A stretch of DNA of 60,462 nt from Lacinutrix sp. C3R15. Its GTDB lineage: Bacteria; Bacteroidota; Bacteroidia; Flavobacteriales; Flavobacteriaceae. Positions 1-8,464 of this stretch are shown piece after piece (within the stretch, counting starts at the first letter, position 1; each line of letters begins with the position of its first letter). The stretch spans positions 1 through 60,462 of the forward strand of contig NZ_JAHKPZ010000005.1 of assembly GCF_018860825.1 (NCBI RefSeq), in the 5' to 3' direction. Under the pieces are notes generated by a model. The model was not told where the DNA came from and searched no databases. It saw nothing but the letters and a program-made list of their open reading frames with translations. The position numbers and the translations under genes were made by a program.

Positions 1-137
1 ATACCTTTTTTATTCTGACAAAGACTTTTTTAATGTTTTTTTAATCTTATTGTAACATGTGGCTTTTAAGAGTTTGTTTCCAGGACTTTATGTGTTGTTT
101 TTTTGTTTATTTTTTTGAGATGGATGGTTTTGCGTTA

Positions 138-260
138 AGGATAGCAGCGGCATCCTTTTTGTAAAAAAAACTAAAAACCACTGTTATTTAATTGGTAATT
201 GTTTTATAAACAAACGTTTAAACTATAAAACGAATACAAAAAGATATAGCGGATAGCCTG
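138..260 (+). ncRNA. possible structured RNA element upstream of thrS
   Basis: No reading frame is supported here. A short hairpin AGGAT (138-142) / ATCCT (152-156) has a 9-base purine-rich loop. A longer-range helix can form between 155-162 (CTTTTTGT) and 236-243 (ACAAAAAG), followed by a GC-richer block GATATAGCGGATAGCC (243-258) that stands out from its AT-rich surroundings. From memory, similar blocks recur in flavobacterial intergenic regions, possibly as predicted non-coding RNAs such as flavo-1, but I cannot confirm membership. The two helices share 155-156, so they would be alternatives or need trimming. Confidence 0.3.
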
Positions 261-290
261 ACCTTACTTTACCATATAGTAAAGTAAGGT
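261..290. repeat. perfect 12-bp inverted repeat
   Basis: Arms ACCTTACTTTAC (261-272) and GTAAAGTAAGGT (279-290) are perfect reverse complements around a 6-base loop. No T-run follows on either strand, so an intrinsic terminator is unlikely. It could be an operator, the end of the structured element just upstream, or a relic of a small mobile element. The rest of 291-475 shows nothing recognisable. Confidence 0.6.
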
Positions 291-475
291 AACGCCATTA
301 GTATTATAAAAAGAAGTTCCAAACGACTCCGAAGCGAACTGTGAAGATAATTGTATACATATAAATAGAGCACAAAACGGTACTCCTGCCCTACTTATTA
401 ATGTAGAAGAAAATAAATTTACATCAATAAAATCTCTTTGTTTATTCTATTTCTGAATTTATCCCTATATATATA

Positions 476-506
476 TTGTGGGTGAATTTTTATACTATTA
501 TATTTG
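476..506 (+). promoter_or_regulatory. thrS promoter (Bacteroidota type)
   Basis: TTG at 476-478 is followed after 20 bases by TATATTTG at 499-506, which fits the Bacteroidota -33/-7 pattern TTG...TAnnTTTG. Transcription would start near 513, giving a leader of under 20 bases before the thrS ATG at 530. This places the structured element and palindrome upstream of the transcript rather than inside it. Confidence 0.65.
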
Positions 507-529
507 TCCCTTATAATTAATATTAAAGA

Positions 530-2464
530 ATGATACAGATTACTTTGCCAGATGGGAGTGTAAAAGCGTTTGAAGAGAACTCTACTCCAATGGATGTTGC
601 TAAAAGTATTAGCGAAGGTTTAGCTAGAAATGTTATTTCGGCTAGTTTTAACGGAACAACGATTGAAACTTCAACGGAGTTAACCACAGATGGATCTTTA
701 ATTTTATATACCTGGAATAATGACGAAGGTAAAACCGCGTTTTGGCATTCTAGTGCACATGTATTAGCACAAGCTTTAGAAGCGCTTTATCCTGGAATTA
801 AACTTACCATAGGTCCTGCTATTGAAAATGGATTTTATTATGATGTAGATTTTGGTGAACATACTATTTCTGACAAAGATTTTAAATCTATTGAAAGTAA
901 AATGATAGAAATAGCTCGTGGTAAACATGAGTTTAAAATGCGAAACGCAACAAAAGCAGAAGCATTATCATTATATAAGGACAATGAGTATAAGACAGAA
1001 TTAATAGAAAACCTTGAAGATGGTACTATTACTTTTTGTGATCATGACACCTTTACAGATTTATGTCGTGGCGGACATATACCTAATACCGGAATTATAA
1101 AAGCTGTGAAAATTTTATCTGTTGCTGGAGCATATTGGAGAGGTGATGAAAAAAACAAACAACTTACACGTATATATGGTACTTCATTTCCTAAACAAAA
1201 AGAGCTTACAGCATATTTAGAATTATTAGAAGAAGCCAAAAAGAGAGACCACAGAAAACTAGGTAAAGAACTAGAACTTTTTACTTTTTCTCAAAGAGTT
1301 GGTCAAGGTCTACCTTTATGGTTACCAAAAGGAGCTGCTTTAAGAGAGCGTTTAGAGAACTTCTTAAAAAAGGCACAGAAGAAAGCGGGTTATGAAATGG
1401 TTGTTACGCCACATATTGGGCAAAAAGAACTTTACATGACTTCTGGGCATTATGCTAAATATGGAGAAGACAGTTTTCAGCCAATAACCACACCAAAAGA
1501 AGGAGAAGAGTTTTTATTAAAACCAATGAACTGTCCGCATCACTGTGAAATATATAACAGCAATCAATGGTCTTATAAAGACTTACCAAAACGTTTTGCA
1601 GAATTTGGAACCGTTTATAGATACGAACAAAGTGGTGAATTACATGGTTTAACAAGAGTGAGAGGCTTTACTCAAGATGATGCGCATATATTTTGTACTC
1701 CTGACCAACTAGACAAAGAATTTAAAGACGTAATAGATTTAGTATTATATGTATTTGGATCTTTAGGTTTTGAAGACTTTACGGCTCAAGTATCTTTAAG
1801 AGACCCTGAAAATCCAGAAAAATATATAGGAAGTGATGAAAATTGGGAGAAAGCAGAAAAAGCAATACTAAATGCAGCAATAGATAAAGGCTTAAATTAT
1901 GTTGTTGAAACTGGTGAGGCTGCTTTTTATGGTCCTAAATTAGACTTTATGGTAAAAGATGCACTTGGTAGACAATGGCAACTAGGTACTATTCAAGTAG
2001 ATTACAACCTACCAGAGCGTTTTGAATTAACCTATAAAGGTAGTGATAATGAACTTCACAAACCAGTAATGATTCACAGAGCTCCTTTTGGAAGTATGGA
2101 ACGTTTTATAGCTATTTTACTAGAGCATACTGCAGGAAATTTCCCTCTTTGGTTGATGCCAGATCAAGTTATTGTACTATCTATTAGTGAGAAATATGAA
2201 AAATACGCGAAAAAAGTTTTAAATTTGCTAGAAAATAACGAAATTCGCGCCTTGATAGACAATAGAAATGAAACGATGGGGAAGAAAATAAGGGATGCAG
2301 AGATGAAAAAAATTCCTTATATGATTATTGTTGGAGAAAATGAAGAGCAAGAAGGTAAAGTTTCTGTAAGAAAACATGGAGGAGAAGATTTAGGCATGAT
2401 TAGTGTAGATGCATTCTCAGAAATTGTTGAAACAGAAGTAAACAAGACATTAAAACAATTTTAA
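530..2464 (+). CDS. thrS: threonyl-tRNA synthetase
   Basis: Class II aminoacyl-tRNA synthetase that charges tRNA-Thr in the cytoplasm. At 644 residues it is full length. Visible domains: N-terminal TGS domain (about 1-60); editing domain with HSSAH (73-77) and CRGGH (179-183); catalytic core with the class II motifs TRVRGF (375-380) and GSMERF (521-526); anticodon-binding domain (about 545-640). The catalytic zinc ligands are present: Cys335 in MNCPHH, His386 and His516. It starts at ATG just behind a good promoter and is the first gene of the thrS-infC-rpmI-rplT operon. No unusual features. Confidence 0.98.
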   Translation: MIQITLPDGSVKAFEENSTPMDVAKSISEGLARNVISASFNGTTIETSTELTTDGSLILYTWNNDEGKTAFWHSSAHVLAQALEALYPGIKLTIGPAIENGFYYDVDFGEHTISDKDFKSIESKMIEIARGKHEFKMRNATKAEALSLYKDNEYKTELIENLEDGTITFCDHDTFTDLCRGGHIPNTGIIKAVKILSVAGAYWRGDEKNKQLTRIYGTSFPKQKELTAYLELLEEAKKRDHRKLGKELELFTFSQRVGQGLPLWLPKGAALRERLENFLKKAQKKAGYEMVVTPHIGQKELYMTSGHYAKYGEDSFQPITTPKEGEEFLLKPMNCPHHCEIYNSNQWSYKDLPKRFAEFGTVYRYEQSGELHGLTRVRGFTQDDAHIFCTPDQLDKEFKDVIDLVLYVFGSLGFEDFTAQVSLRDPENPEKYIGSDENWEKAEKAILNAAIDKGLNYVVETGEAAFYGPKLDFMVKDALGRQWQLGTIQVDYNLPERFELTYKGSDNELHKPVMIHRAPFGSMERFIAILLEHTAGNFPLWLMPDQVIVLSISEKYEKYAKKVLNLLENNEIRALIDNRNETMGKKIRDAEMKKIPYMIIVGENEEQEGKVSVRKHGGEDLGMISVDAFSEIVETEVNKTLKQF

Positions 2465-2494
2465 AATAATAAGTTTAACTTAAATACAAAAGTC

Positions 2495-3049
2495 ATAGCA
2501 ATACGTAGAAGAAGATCATCCTCGCCTAGAGTAATAAAAGAGGACCAACACAGAATTAACTCTAAAATTAGAGTCGAAGAAGTTCGACTAGTAGGAGATA
2601 ATATTGAAGTAGGTGTATACAAAACAAAGCAAGCTTTAGCAATAGCAGACGAACAAGGTTTAGATCTTGTAGAAATCTCTCCTAAGGCCAAACCACCTGT
2701 GTGTAAAGTTATGGACTATAAAAAGTTTCTTTATGAACAAAAGAAACGAGATAAAGCTTTAAAATCTAAGGCAACTAAAGTTATTATTAAAGAAATAAGA
2801 TTTGGTCCGCAAACAGATGACCATGATTATGAATTTAAAAAGAAACATGCTGAAAAGTTTTTAAAAGAAGGAGCTAAATTAAAAGCTTTTGTATTCTTTA
2901 AAGGACGTTCAATCATCTTTAAAGAGCAAGGGCAAATATTACTATTAAAACTAGCTCAAGATTTAGAAGAATTTGGTAAAGTAGAACAAATGCCAAGATT
3001 AGAGGGTAAACGTATGACTATGTTTATTGCTCCAAAAAAAGGAAAATAA
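2495..3049 (+). CDS. infC: translation initiation factor IF-3 (AUA start)
   Basis: IF-3 binds the 30S subunit and controls start-codon selection. The frame encodes the complete two-domain protein (about 184 aa): N-domain with HRINSKIRV and VRLVGDN, linker, C-domain with [13 protein letters not shown] and FKGRSI. The first ATG/GTG/TTG in frame is GTG 2699, which would delete the N-domain, and an in-frame stop lies at 2462. The only plausible starts are ATA 2495 (reading M-A-I-R-R-R-R) or ATA 2501. A non-canonical start (AUU/AUA/AUC) is a known autoregulatory feature of infC, since IF-3 discriminates against such codons. ATA 2495 is my choice; 2501 cannot be excluded. It follows thrS by 30 bases. 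Confidence 0.9.
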   Translation: MAIRRRRSSSPRVIKEDQHRINSKIRVEEVRLVGDNIEVGVYKTKQALAIADEQGLDLVEISPKAKPPVCKVMDYKKFLYEQKKRDKALKSKATKVIIKEIRFGPQTDDHDYEFKKKHAEKFLKEGAKLKAFVFFKGRSIIFKEQGQILLLKLAQDLEEFGKVEQMPRLEGKRMTMFIAPKKGK

Positions 3050-3070
3050 ATGCTAAAACAAGTTTAGCAT
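3050..3070 (+). other. hairpin between infC and rpmI
   Basis: ATGCTAAA (3050-3057) and TTTAGCAT (3063-3070) form an 8-bp stem with a 5-base loop right after the infC stop. No U-run follows, so it is more likely an RNA-processing or stability element in the infC-rpmI spacer than a terminator. Confidence 0.4.
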
Positions 3071-3107
3071 AAAAATAATAAGCGAAATAATTAAACCTAG
3101 GAACAAG

Positions 3108-3305
3108 ATGCCTAAAATGAAAACAAAATCAAGTGCCAAAAAGCGTTTTAAGCTTACAGGTACTGGTAAAATTAAAAGAAAGCACGCATTTAAGAGTCAT
3201 ATCTTAACAAAGAAATCTAAAAAGCGTAAGCTTGCGTTAACCCATGATACATTAGTACATAAGGCTGACGAGAACAATGTTAAAGTAATGTTACGTTTAA
3301 AGTAA
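3108..3305 (+). CDS. rpmI: 50S ribosomal protein L35
   Basis: Small basic ribosomal protein, 65 aa as is usual for bL35. It has the typical start [20 protein letters not shown] and a Lys/Arg-rich body. It lies in the conserved infC-rpmI-rplT order, 58 bases after infC, so co-expression with IF-3 and L20 is expected. The C-terminus is intact. The 97-base spacer before rplT could hold an L20 feedback site, but I cannot demonstrate the fold. Confidence 0.97.
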   Translation: MPKMKTKSSAKKRFKLTGTGKIKRKHAFKSHILTKKSKKRKLALTHDTLVHKADENNVKVMLRLK

Positions 3306-3402
3306 CATTGTTTTAATAGGTTAAAACAAATTAATAACCCTGGAGTTAGGCCATATAAAAGTACTTTTAATTAAGTCGCCTACTACAAAAAACAATTAAA
3401 TT

Positions 3403-3747
3403 ATGCCAAGATCAGTAAATTCAGTAGCAAAGAGAGCCAGAAGAAAAAAGGTTCTTAAGCAAGCAAAAGGTTACTTCGGACGTCGTAAAAACGTTTGGAC
3501 AGTAGCAAAAAATGCGGTTGACAAAGCGATGCAATACTCGTACAGAGACCGTAGAAATAAAAAGAGAACATTTCGTGCCTTATGGATCACGCGTATTAAC
3601 GCAGGAGCTAGAGAACACGGATTATCTTATTCTCAATTTATGGGAAAAGTAAAAGCTAATAACATCGAATTAAACCGTAAGGTTTTAGCCGATTTAGCAA
3701 TGAACAACCCAGATGCTTTTAAAGCAATTGTAGATAAAGTAAAATAA
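3403..3747 (+). CDS. rplT: 50S ribosomal protein L20
   Basis: bL20, 114 aa and full length, binds 23S rRNA early in large-subunit assembly. Hallmarks are the start [19 protein letters not shown], the GYFGRRKN motif near residue 25 and the WITRINA segment in the middle. It is the last gene of the thrS-infC-rpmI-rplT unit and is followed within 35 bases by a strong terminator. In other bacteria L20 represses this operon by binding its mRNA; whether that holds here is inference. Confidence 0.98.
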   Translation: MPRSVNSVAKRARRKKVLKQAKGYFGRRKNVWTVAKNAVDKAMQYSYRDRRNKKRTFRALWITRINAGAREHGLSYSQFMGKVKANNIELNRKVLADLAMNNPDAFKAIVDKVK

Positions 3748-3781
3748 GGCTTTAGCCTAATTAATAACAAATTTCGCTTAT

Positions 3782-3817
3782 AAAAAATCCGATTCTTAAT
3801 TGAATCGGATTTTTTTT
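3782..3817 (+). terminator. Rho-independent terminator after rplT
   Basis: AATCCGATTC / GAATCGGATT stem with a TTAAT-type loop, preceded by an A-run and followed by eight T residues. It closes the thrS-infC-rpmI-rplT operon. Confidence 0.85.
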
Positions 3818-3846
3818 GTTTAATATTGAAGTAAATAAAAAGACCT

Positions 3847-4635
3847 ATGGAAAACGTAAAAATGGTAATCACAGATATGGATGGGACTTTACTTAACTCA
3901 AACCATGAAGTAAGTAGCAAGTTTTTTGAAATATTTAAAAAGCTAAAGCAACAAAATATTAAATTTGTAGCTGCAAGTGGTAGACCCTATTATAGCATTA
4001 CTGAAAAACTAAAATCCATAAAAAATGATATTACTATTGTTGCCGAAAATGGTGGTTTAGTTATTAAAAATGACGAATTACTTGTATCAAATACCCTAAG
4101 TACAAAAAATCTTATTCGTTTGATTGAAACAGTAGACACTTTAAAAAACACATTTCCTCTTTATTGCACAAAGCATAAAGTATACATTAAAAGAGCTTCA
4201 GAGGAAATGATAGCTATATTTTCTGAGTATTATACAAATTACACCATTATAGATTCTATAGAAGAAATTAAAGACGAGGTCATTAAAATAGCCCTTTATC
4301 ATCCTTTAAATTCTGAAACAAACATCTACCCTTTTGTTAAACATTTAAGTACAGAATTTAGTGTTGTTGTTTCTGGAAATCACTGGGTAGATATATCTGA
4401 CAAAATTACTAATAAAGGGCATGCTATACGTTTTCTTCAAAAATATTATAATATAAGTCCTGATGAAACAATGGCATTTGGTGATTACAATAATGATTTT
4501 GAAATGTTACAATGTGCTACCTATAGCTATGCTATGGAAAATGCTCATGATAACATTAAAGCTATTGCAAACTATAAAACAAAAAGTAACGATGCTTTTG
4601 GTGTAGAAAGCGTTTTAGAACAATTAATATTTTAA
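3847..4635 (+). CDS. Cof-type HAD-IIB phosphatase
   Basis: Haloacid-dehalogenase superfamily hydrolase, 262 aa, the usual size for Cof/YidA-like phosphatases acting on sugar phosphates or small phosphorylated metabolites. Motif I is DMDGTLL with nucleophile Asp10 and acid/base Asp12. Motif II is Ser44 in AASGRP, motif III is Lys190 in TNKG, and motif IV is GDYNNDFEM (212-220). The cap domain occupies about 80-185. It is a single gene after the rplT terminator. The substrate cannot be inferred from sequence or neighbours. Confidence 0.92.
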   Translation: MENVKMVITDMDGTLLNSNHEVSSKFFEIFKKLKQQNIKFVAASGRPYYSITEKLKSIKNDITIVAENGGLVIKNDELLVSNTLSTKNLIRLIETVDTLKNTFPLYCTKHKVYIKRASEEMIAIFSEYYTNYTIIDSIEEIKDEVIKIALYHPLNSETNIYPFVKHLSTEFSVVVSGNHWVDISDKITNKGHAIRFLQKYYNISPDETMAFGDYNNDFEMLQCATYSYAMENAHDNIKAIANYKTKSNDAFGVESVLEQLIF

Positions 4636-4792
4636 AATTAGCAATACAAAATCTCTACTTATATAAAGTTTTTCTAGAAAATCAAGCAATTGTATTTAAG
4701 CTATAAATACTAATAAATAAATGAATTGTGTATTAATTATTTTTTATTTAGTTTAGTCCATAGCTATTTATTTAATAATTTAACCAAAACTC

Positions 4793-6235
4793 ATGAAAAA
4801 GAACCTAACCATTCTATTCCTTTTTTTTATTACCATCTCTATTTCTGCACAAAACAAACCTAAAACAGGACTATTATTTGATGATGCATCTTACAACAAA
4901 ACACCTATGAAAGCTAGAAATGTAGCTTTTCAAGATGTTATTAGTGAACAAACAAGTTCCTCTTTAAAAGAGTTTGTTCCAGAAATTAAAAACCAAGGCG
5001 GATATGGTACTTGCGTTGGGTGGTCTTCTGCCTATTATGGCAGAACTATCTTAAATGCAAGAAGAAATGACCTTATCACTAAAGAAGATATTAACCAAAA
5101 CACCTACTCACCAGTTTTCACCTATTTAAATTCAAATATAGATGACGACTATAATTGTCAAGGAGGAGCATACATTAATAGAGCTTTAAAAGTCATGGTA
5201 GAAGTTGGCACACCATTGTTTAATGACTATGATGTCATGTGTGATTCTTCTGTACCTGACGAACTGCTTAGCAAGGCTAAAGAAAACAAAATAAAAGATT
5301 TTACAAGATTATATAGTGGTGATGAAAGCAATGAAACTAAAATAGAATCTGTAAAAAGATCTTTAGTAAACGGAAACCCTGTAATCATTGGGTTTATGGT
5401 AGAAAATGCCTTTTATACTGCCAAAAACGTATTTGAACCAGCTTATACTGAAACAACAGGAGGACATGCTATGTGTGTTATTGGCTATGATGATGAAAAA
5501 TATGGAGGTTCTTTTGAAATTGTAAATAGTTGGGGAGAACAATGGGGAAACAATGGGTTTATTTGGGTTAGATATGAAGATTTTGCCAATTTAACAAAGT
5601 ATGCTTTTGAGATGATACCTCAAAAAAAACCAATAAAACAAGAAAAAAATGTGTTGTCTGGTGAATTAGATTTAGAATTATTTGACGGTTCAACAATGGA
5701 TATAAACTTAGGCTCTGGAGATTACAAAAAGAGTGTTCTTGGTTGGCAAGAAGTGGTTGTTGAAGACGATGTACAAAGTATAGGTGACTACACCACAAAA
5801 GAAATTTATCCTTCTGGCACAAAATATAGAATGTATGCAAAAGTAAATAAACCATCTTATGTATATGTATTAGGTGCAGATAGCGAAGGACAAAACGGCA
5901 TATTATTTCCTCACAAGCAAGATGTTAGTCCGTATATAAATTACGAAAACACTTCTGTTGTTATTCCTGGTGAAAGACATTGGTTTAGACTAAATGGAGA
6001 TATAGATTCTGATTATTCTATTGTTATTTTTTCTCTTGACAAAATAGATATGGATGATGTAAAAAACAAACTAGATACTATGGAAGGTAATATACTAGAC
6101 AAGTTGTATGTTATTTTTAATGACAAACTTATAAATAAAGAAGACATCACGCTAAGTGAAGAAAAAATAGGCTTTACATCAGAGTTTACAGAAGGTAGCA
6201 TTGCATTAATGATTCTTGATATTAAAAGAAGATAA
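4793..6235 (+). CDS. exported papain-family (C1) cysteine peptidase with DUF4384-like domain
   Basis: A signal peptide (1-19, ending ISISAQ) indicates export. The C1 papain core has oxyanion-hole Gln68, nucleophile Cys74 (NQGGYGTCVGWSS), His225 (GGHAM) and Asn245 (NSWGEQWG), so all catalytic residues are present. A second domain (about 320-420, YRMYAKVNKPSYVYVLG) resembles DUF4384, a beta domain often attached to caspase-like or papain-like bacterial proteases. Length is 480 aa and there is no T9SS sorting tail. One base separates it from the downstream lipoprotein gene, so they are probably co-transcribed. A target protein cannot be named; it might act in envelope signalling together with the CHASE2/Sel1 genes at 8465-12759. 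Confidence 0.85.
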   Translation: MKKNLTILFLFFITISISAQNKPKTGLLFDDASYNKTPMKARNVAFQDVISEQTSSSLKEFVPEIKNQGGYGTCVGWSSAYYGRTILNARRNDLITKEDINQNTYSPVFTYLNSNIDDDYNCQGGAYINRALKVMVEVGTPLFNDYDVMCDSSVPDELLSKAKENKIKDFTRLYSGDESNETKIESVKRSLVNGNPVIIGFMVENAFYTAKNVFEPAYTETTGGHAMCVIGYDDEKYGGSFEIVNSWGEQWGNNGFIWVRYEDFANLTKYAFEMIPQKKPIKQEKNVLSGELDLELFDGSTMDINLGSGDYKKSVLGWQEVVVEDDVQSIGDYTTKEIYPSGTKYRMYAKVNKPSYVYVLGADSEGQNGILFPHKQDVSPYINYENTSVVIPGERHWFRLNGDIDSDYSIVIFSLDKIDMDDVKNKLDTMEGNILDKLYVIFNDKLINKEDITLSEEKIGFTSEFTEGSIALMILDIKRR

Positions 6236-6236
6236 T

Positions 6237-6737
6237 ATGCTAAAAACTATAAAATTAGCTTCTTCATCTTTACTGTTTTTATTTTTATGTAGCTGTAAAA
6301 GCAATAAAAATATGCATACAGTAGATAAGGCTAATAACAAACCAGAGATAACGGTTATAACAAGTTTATTAAATACTACACCTATAACTGTTTTAGAACA
6401 ATGCAATGAAATCTCTTTGTATACTATTATACAAAAACCTATAGAAAATTCAGATGGAGAAATGGCTAATAAGCTTGTTTTTCAGAAAAAACTAGATGAA
6501 GAAGCAACTAATCTATTTGTTCAAAACTTATTAGATGATACTTCTTATCAATGGAAAAACTATACAGAAAAACTAGCTATTTATCCTACTCTACAATTTG
6601 TTGTAAAAAAAGATAATGAATTTCTAAATGTTATTTATGATACTGAGCTTAAACATATAGGCTTTATTAATCTAGAAGGGCAAAATATTATTCCTGCTAC
6701 TAATACCTTGCATGAAATTATTATGCAATTACAATAA
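6237..6737 (+). CDS. hypothetical lipoprotein
   Basis: 166 aa from ATG 6237. An upstream in-frame TTG at 6216 would overlap the preceding gene and spoil the signal peptide, so I prefer the ATG. Residues 1-19 form a lipoprotein signal peptide with lipobox L-C-S-C, lipidated Cys20. The mature part has no motif I recognise; it is a mixed alpha/beta protein of about 145 residues. Its stop is followed by a strong bidirectional terminator. Tight coupling to the C1 peptidase suggests a partner, inhibitor or regulator of that protease, which is inference only. Confidence 0.7.
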   Translation: MLKTIKLASSSLLFLFLCSCKSNKNMHTVDKANNKPEITVITSLLNTTPITVLEQCNEISLYTIIQKPIENSDGEMANKLVFQKKLDEEATNLFVQNLLDDTSYQWKNYTEKLAIYPTLQFVVKKDNEFLNVIYDTELKHIGFINLEGQNIIPATNTLHEIIMQLQ

Positions 6738-6752
6738 GAATTAAGTAAAAAC

Positions 6753-6787
6753 AAAAAAACATCTATTTAAAATAGATGTTTTTTTTT
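6753..6787. terminator. bidirectional terminator between convergent genes
   Basis: AAAAAAACATCTATT (6753-6767) pairs with AATAGATGTTTTTTT (6771-6785). A-run and T-run flanks make it usable from both strands: for the lipoprotein gene (+) and for the JmjC gene (-). Confidence 0.8.
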
Positions 6788-6836
6788 GTTTAATAATTTA
6801 GTATACTCAGTTATTTATAGTCTGAAAATGCAAAGG

Positions 6837-8039
6837 TTAAAGTGTAAAAACAAGTCCTTCTGTAATTAAATGTTCTAATAGTACTTCTTTACCTTCATCA
6901 TCTAAATCTGTTTCTAATTCTTTAAAATTAAAACGGTCTTTAGTATACATAATATGAAATGTATTATACACATAATCTGGAAAAGAATGCTCTAAACCAT
7001 TTGCTTTAATTATAAGTTCTTCGTCAACAACTTCATATTTAATTAATATATTTTTTCTCAAAGAAAAAGTACTATTATAATAATCAATTTTATTTTCATT
7101 TAAGCCGTCAATCAATTCTAATTGGCCAACTAATTTGGAAGGTACTTGTTTAATTACTTCATCTTCCATATCATTAATAATAGTATTTAAATCAATATCG
7201 TTTTCTAATTGACCAATCAACTTTTTATAAGATTGTATTATTTCATCTTTAAGTTGTTTATCATTAATATAGCCAAAAGGAAGGTATTTTCTAAATTCCA
7301 CATTATTAGTAGCTGCATTTGCAATACTATTAGAAACTAATTTAAACATTGAAGTTCCCATTAGGCCTAAAGTAATATGTATAGACGAAGTATCTGTTGT
7401 TTTTGCATTATGCATAACACCACGAGGAATATAAAGTAACTCGCCTTCTTTTAAAGTAATATTTTGTTTTAAAGTAGGAGTTAAATCCATTTCAGGAGTA
7501 AAATTTTGAGGACCTTTTAAAGGTAATTCTACTGGGTTATCATAAATCTCCCATTCTTTAGAACCATGAATTTGCAAAACAATTACATCATGAGAATCAT
7601 AATGCGTATTAAAACCTTGTTTTTCTTTAGGTGTACAGTATATGTTGGTTTGGTATCTATGTGAAGTTTCTTTAGTTAGATGATCACATAATTCACCTAA
7701 AGACATTAAATAATTGTTTAAACCTACTACATTTATAGTTGCGCCTTCTGCATAAAATTTATACAATTTAGGTAAGTTTATACTGTTATCTGGATGTAAA
7801 TATTCCCGATGTTTAAAATCTATTGAAGTTCCTACAAGTTGAACATCAGGATATTTTACATTTTGTTCATTTAAAAACAAATCGAAAACATTTCTAGTTA
7901 GTAATTGATTATAATAACTAGATGTTCTCGATTTGTCTTGTTTAATATGTAAAACTTCTTTTTCAAAATAGTTTGATAAAAAAGTCTCTTTTGCAATTGG
8001 ATGAATTAACCAATCAAAATATTTATTTTTTTGAGGCAT
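6837..8039 (-). CDS. JmjC/cupin_4 2-oxoglutarate-Fe(II) oxygenase (ribosomal-oxygenase-like)
   Basis: About 400 aa. The JmjC/cupin_4 core has the iron-binding triad His146-x-Asp148 (in THYDSHD) and His210 (in IPRGVMHNA), with the following VLQIHGSKEWEIY block that is characteristic of the NO66/MINA53/YcfD-like family. The C-terminal third is probably the dimerisation/winged-helix part of that family. Known members hydroxylate side chains of ribosomal proteins (Arg, His). Here the gene directly follows, on the same strand, a 70-aa acidic peptide gene, which suggests the peptide as substrate. The ATG at 8039 is chosen over TTG 8066, which abuts the peptide stop. The gene ends at a bidirectional terminator. 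Confidence 0.85.
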   Translation of the reverse strand: MPQKNKYFDWLIHPIAKETFLSNYFEKEVLHIKQDKSRTSSYYNQLLTRNVFDLFLNEQNVKYPDVQLVGTSIDFKHREYLHPDNSINLPKLYKFYAEGATINVVGLNNYLMSLGELCDHLTKETSHRYQTNIYCTPKEKQGFNTHYDSHDVIVLQIHGSKEWEIYDNPVELPLKGPQNFTPEMDLTPTLKQNITLKEGELLYIPRGVMHNAKTTDTSSIHITLGLMGTSMFKLVSNSIANAATNNVEFRKYLPFGYINDKQLKDEIIQSYKKLIGQLENDIDLNTIINDMEDEVIKQVPSKLVGQLELIDGLNENKIDYYNSTFSLRKNILIKYEVVDEELIIKANGLEHSFPDYVYNTFHIMYTKDRFNFKELETDLDDEGKEVLLEHLITEGLVFTL

Positions 8040-8066
8040 TCTGTGTTTCCTAAAATTACAATACAA

Positions 8067-8279
8067 TTAGCAATCGTCTGAATAAGAAGTAACATCAGAA
8101 TCTGAATTTGAGCTTGCTGGATCTGCATAAGAATTTGTGTCATTATCACAAGCTACTGTTTCTTCACAACCATAAACAGATGCTACAAGGCCAATAACTG
8201 CAAAAGTTTTAGCTACAGATTTACCTGAAACACCCAGGATTGATTTTGATTTTAATTGATTCTTTTTTAATGATTTCAT
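8067..8279 (-). CDS. small Cys/Asp/Ser-rich peptide, candidate modified-peptide precursor
   Basis: 70 aa and not a family I can name. Residues 1-24 are strongly basic (seven Lys, including the start MKSLKKNQLKSKS), 25-37 are hydrophobic, and V-Y-G-C with Cys38 could be a lipobox. After it comes a 33-residue tail with Cys38, Cys44 and a terminal Cys70, seven Asp and seven Ser (45-69), including the related segments SYADP and SYSDD. It could be a tiny acidic lipoprotein or a leader-core peptide precursor. It is the first gene of a two-gene unit; the second encodes a JmjC-type hydroxylase starting 27 bases after its stop. Clean ATG start; the frame is unambiguous. Confidence 0.65.
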   Translation of the reverse strand: MKSLKKNQLKSKSILGVSGKSVAKTFAVIGLVASVYGCEETVACDNDTNSYADPASSNSDSDVTSYSDDC

Positions 8280-8400
8280 AAAATTTGGTTTGGTTTAATT
8301 TTGGTTTATAAATTATTGATTAAAACATTCTTGGTAAATATAAAAAAAAATGTCAAACAATAAAATTGACCAATTGTAATATTTTTTTTGCAGATAATAT

Positions 8401-8408
8401 TATATTTG
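8401..8408 (+). promoter_or_regulatory. -7 box for the Sel1-repeat protease gene
   Basis: TATATTTG matches TAnnTTTG. The nearest upstream TTG (8374-8376) is 24 bases away, slightly longer than ideal. The 185-base divergent spacer serves the peptide/JmjC unit on the other strand as well; I could not find a convincing box for that side. Confidence 0.45.
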
Positions 8409-8464
8409 TTATAGCTATAATGAAATAATTTTCTTAACCAAACCAACCAAAAGTAACCCTAAAC

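Noticed and set aside
1-529. T-box riboswitch upstream of thrS
   Set aside because: The promoter leaves a leader under 20 bases, and no T-box consensus is visible.
2699-3049. IF-3 starting at GTG 2699
   Set aside because: It would remove the whole conserved N-domain, which is encoded in frame directly upstream.
3306-3402. L20 autoregulatory leader before rplT
   Set aside because: Only a spacer with weak pairing is visible; no mimic of the 23S site could be shown.
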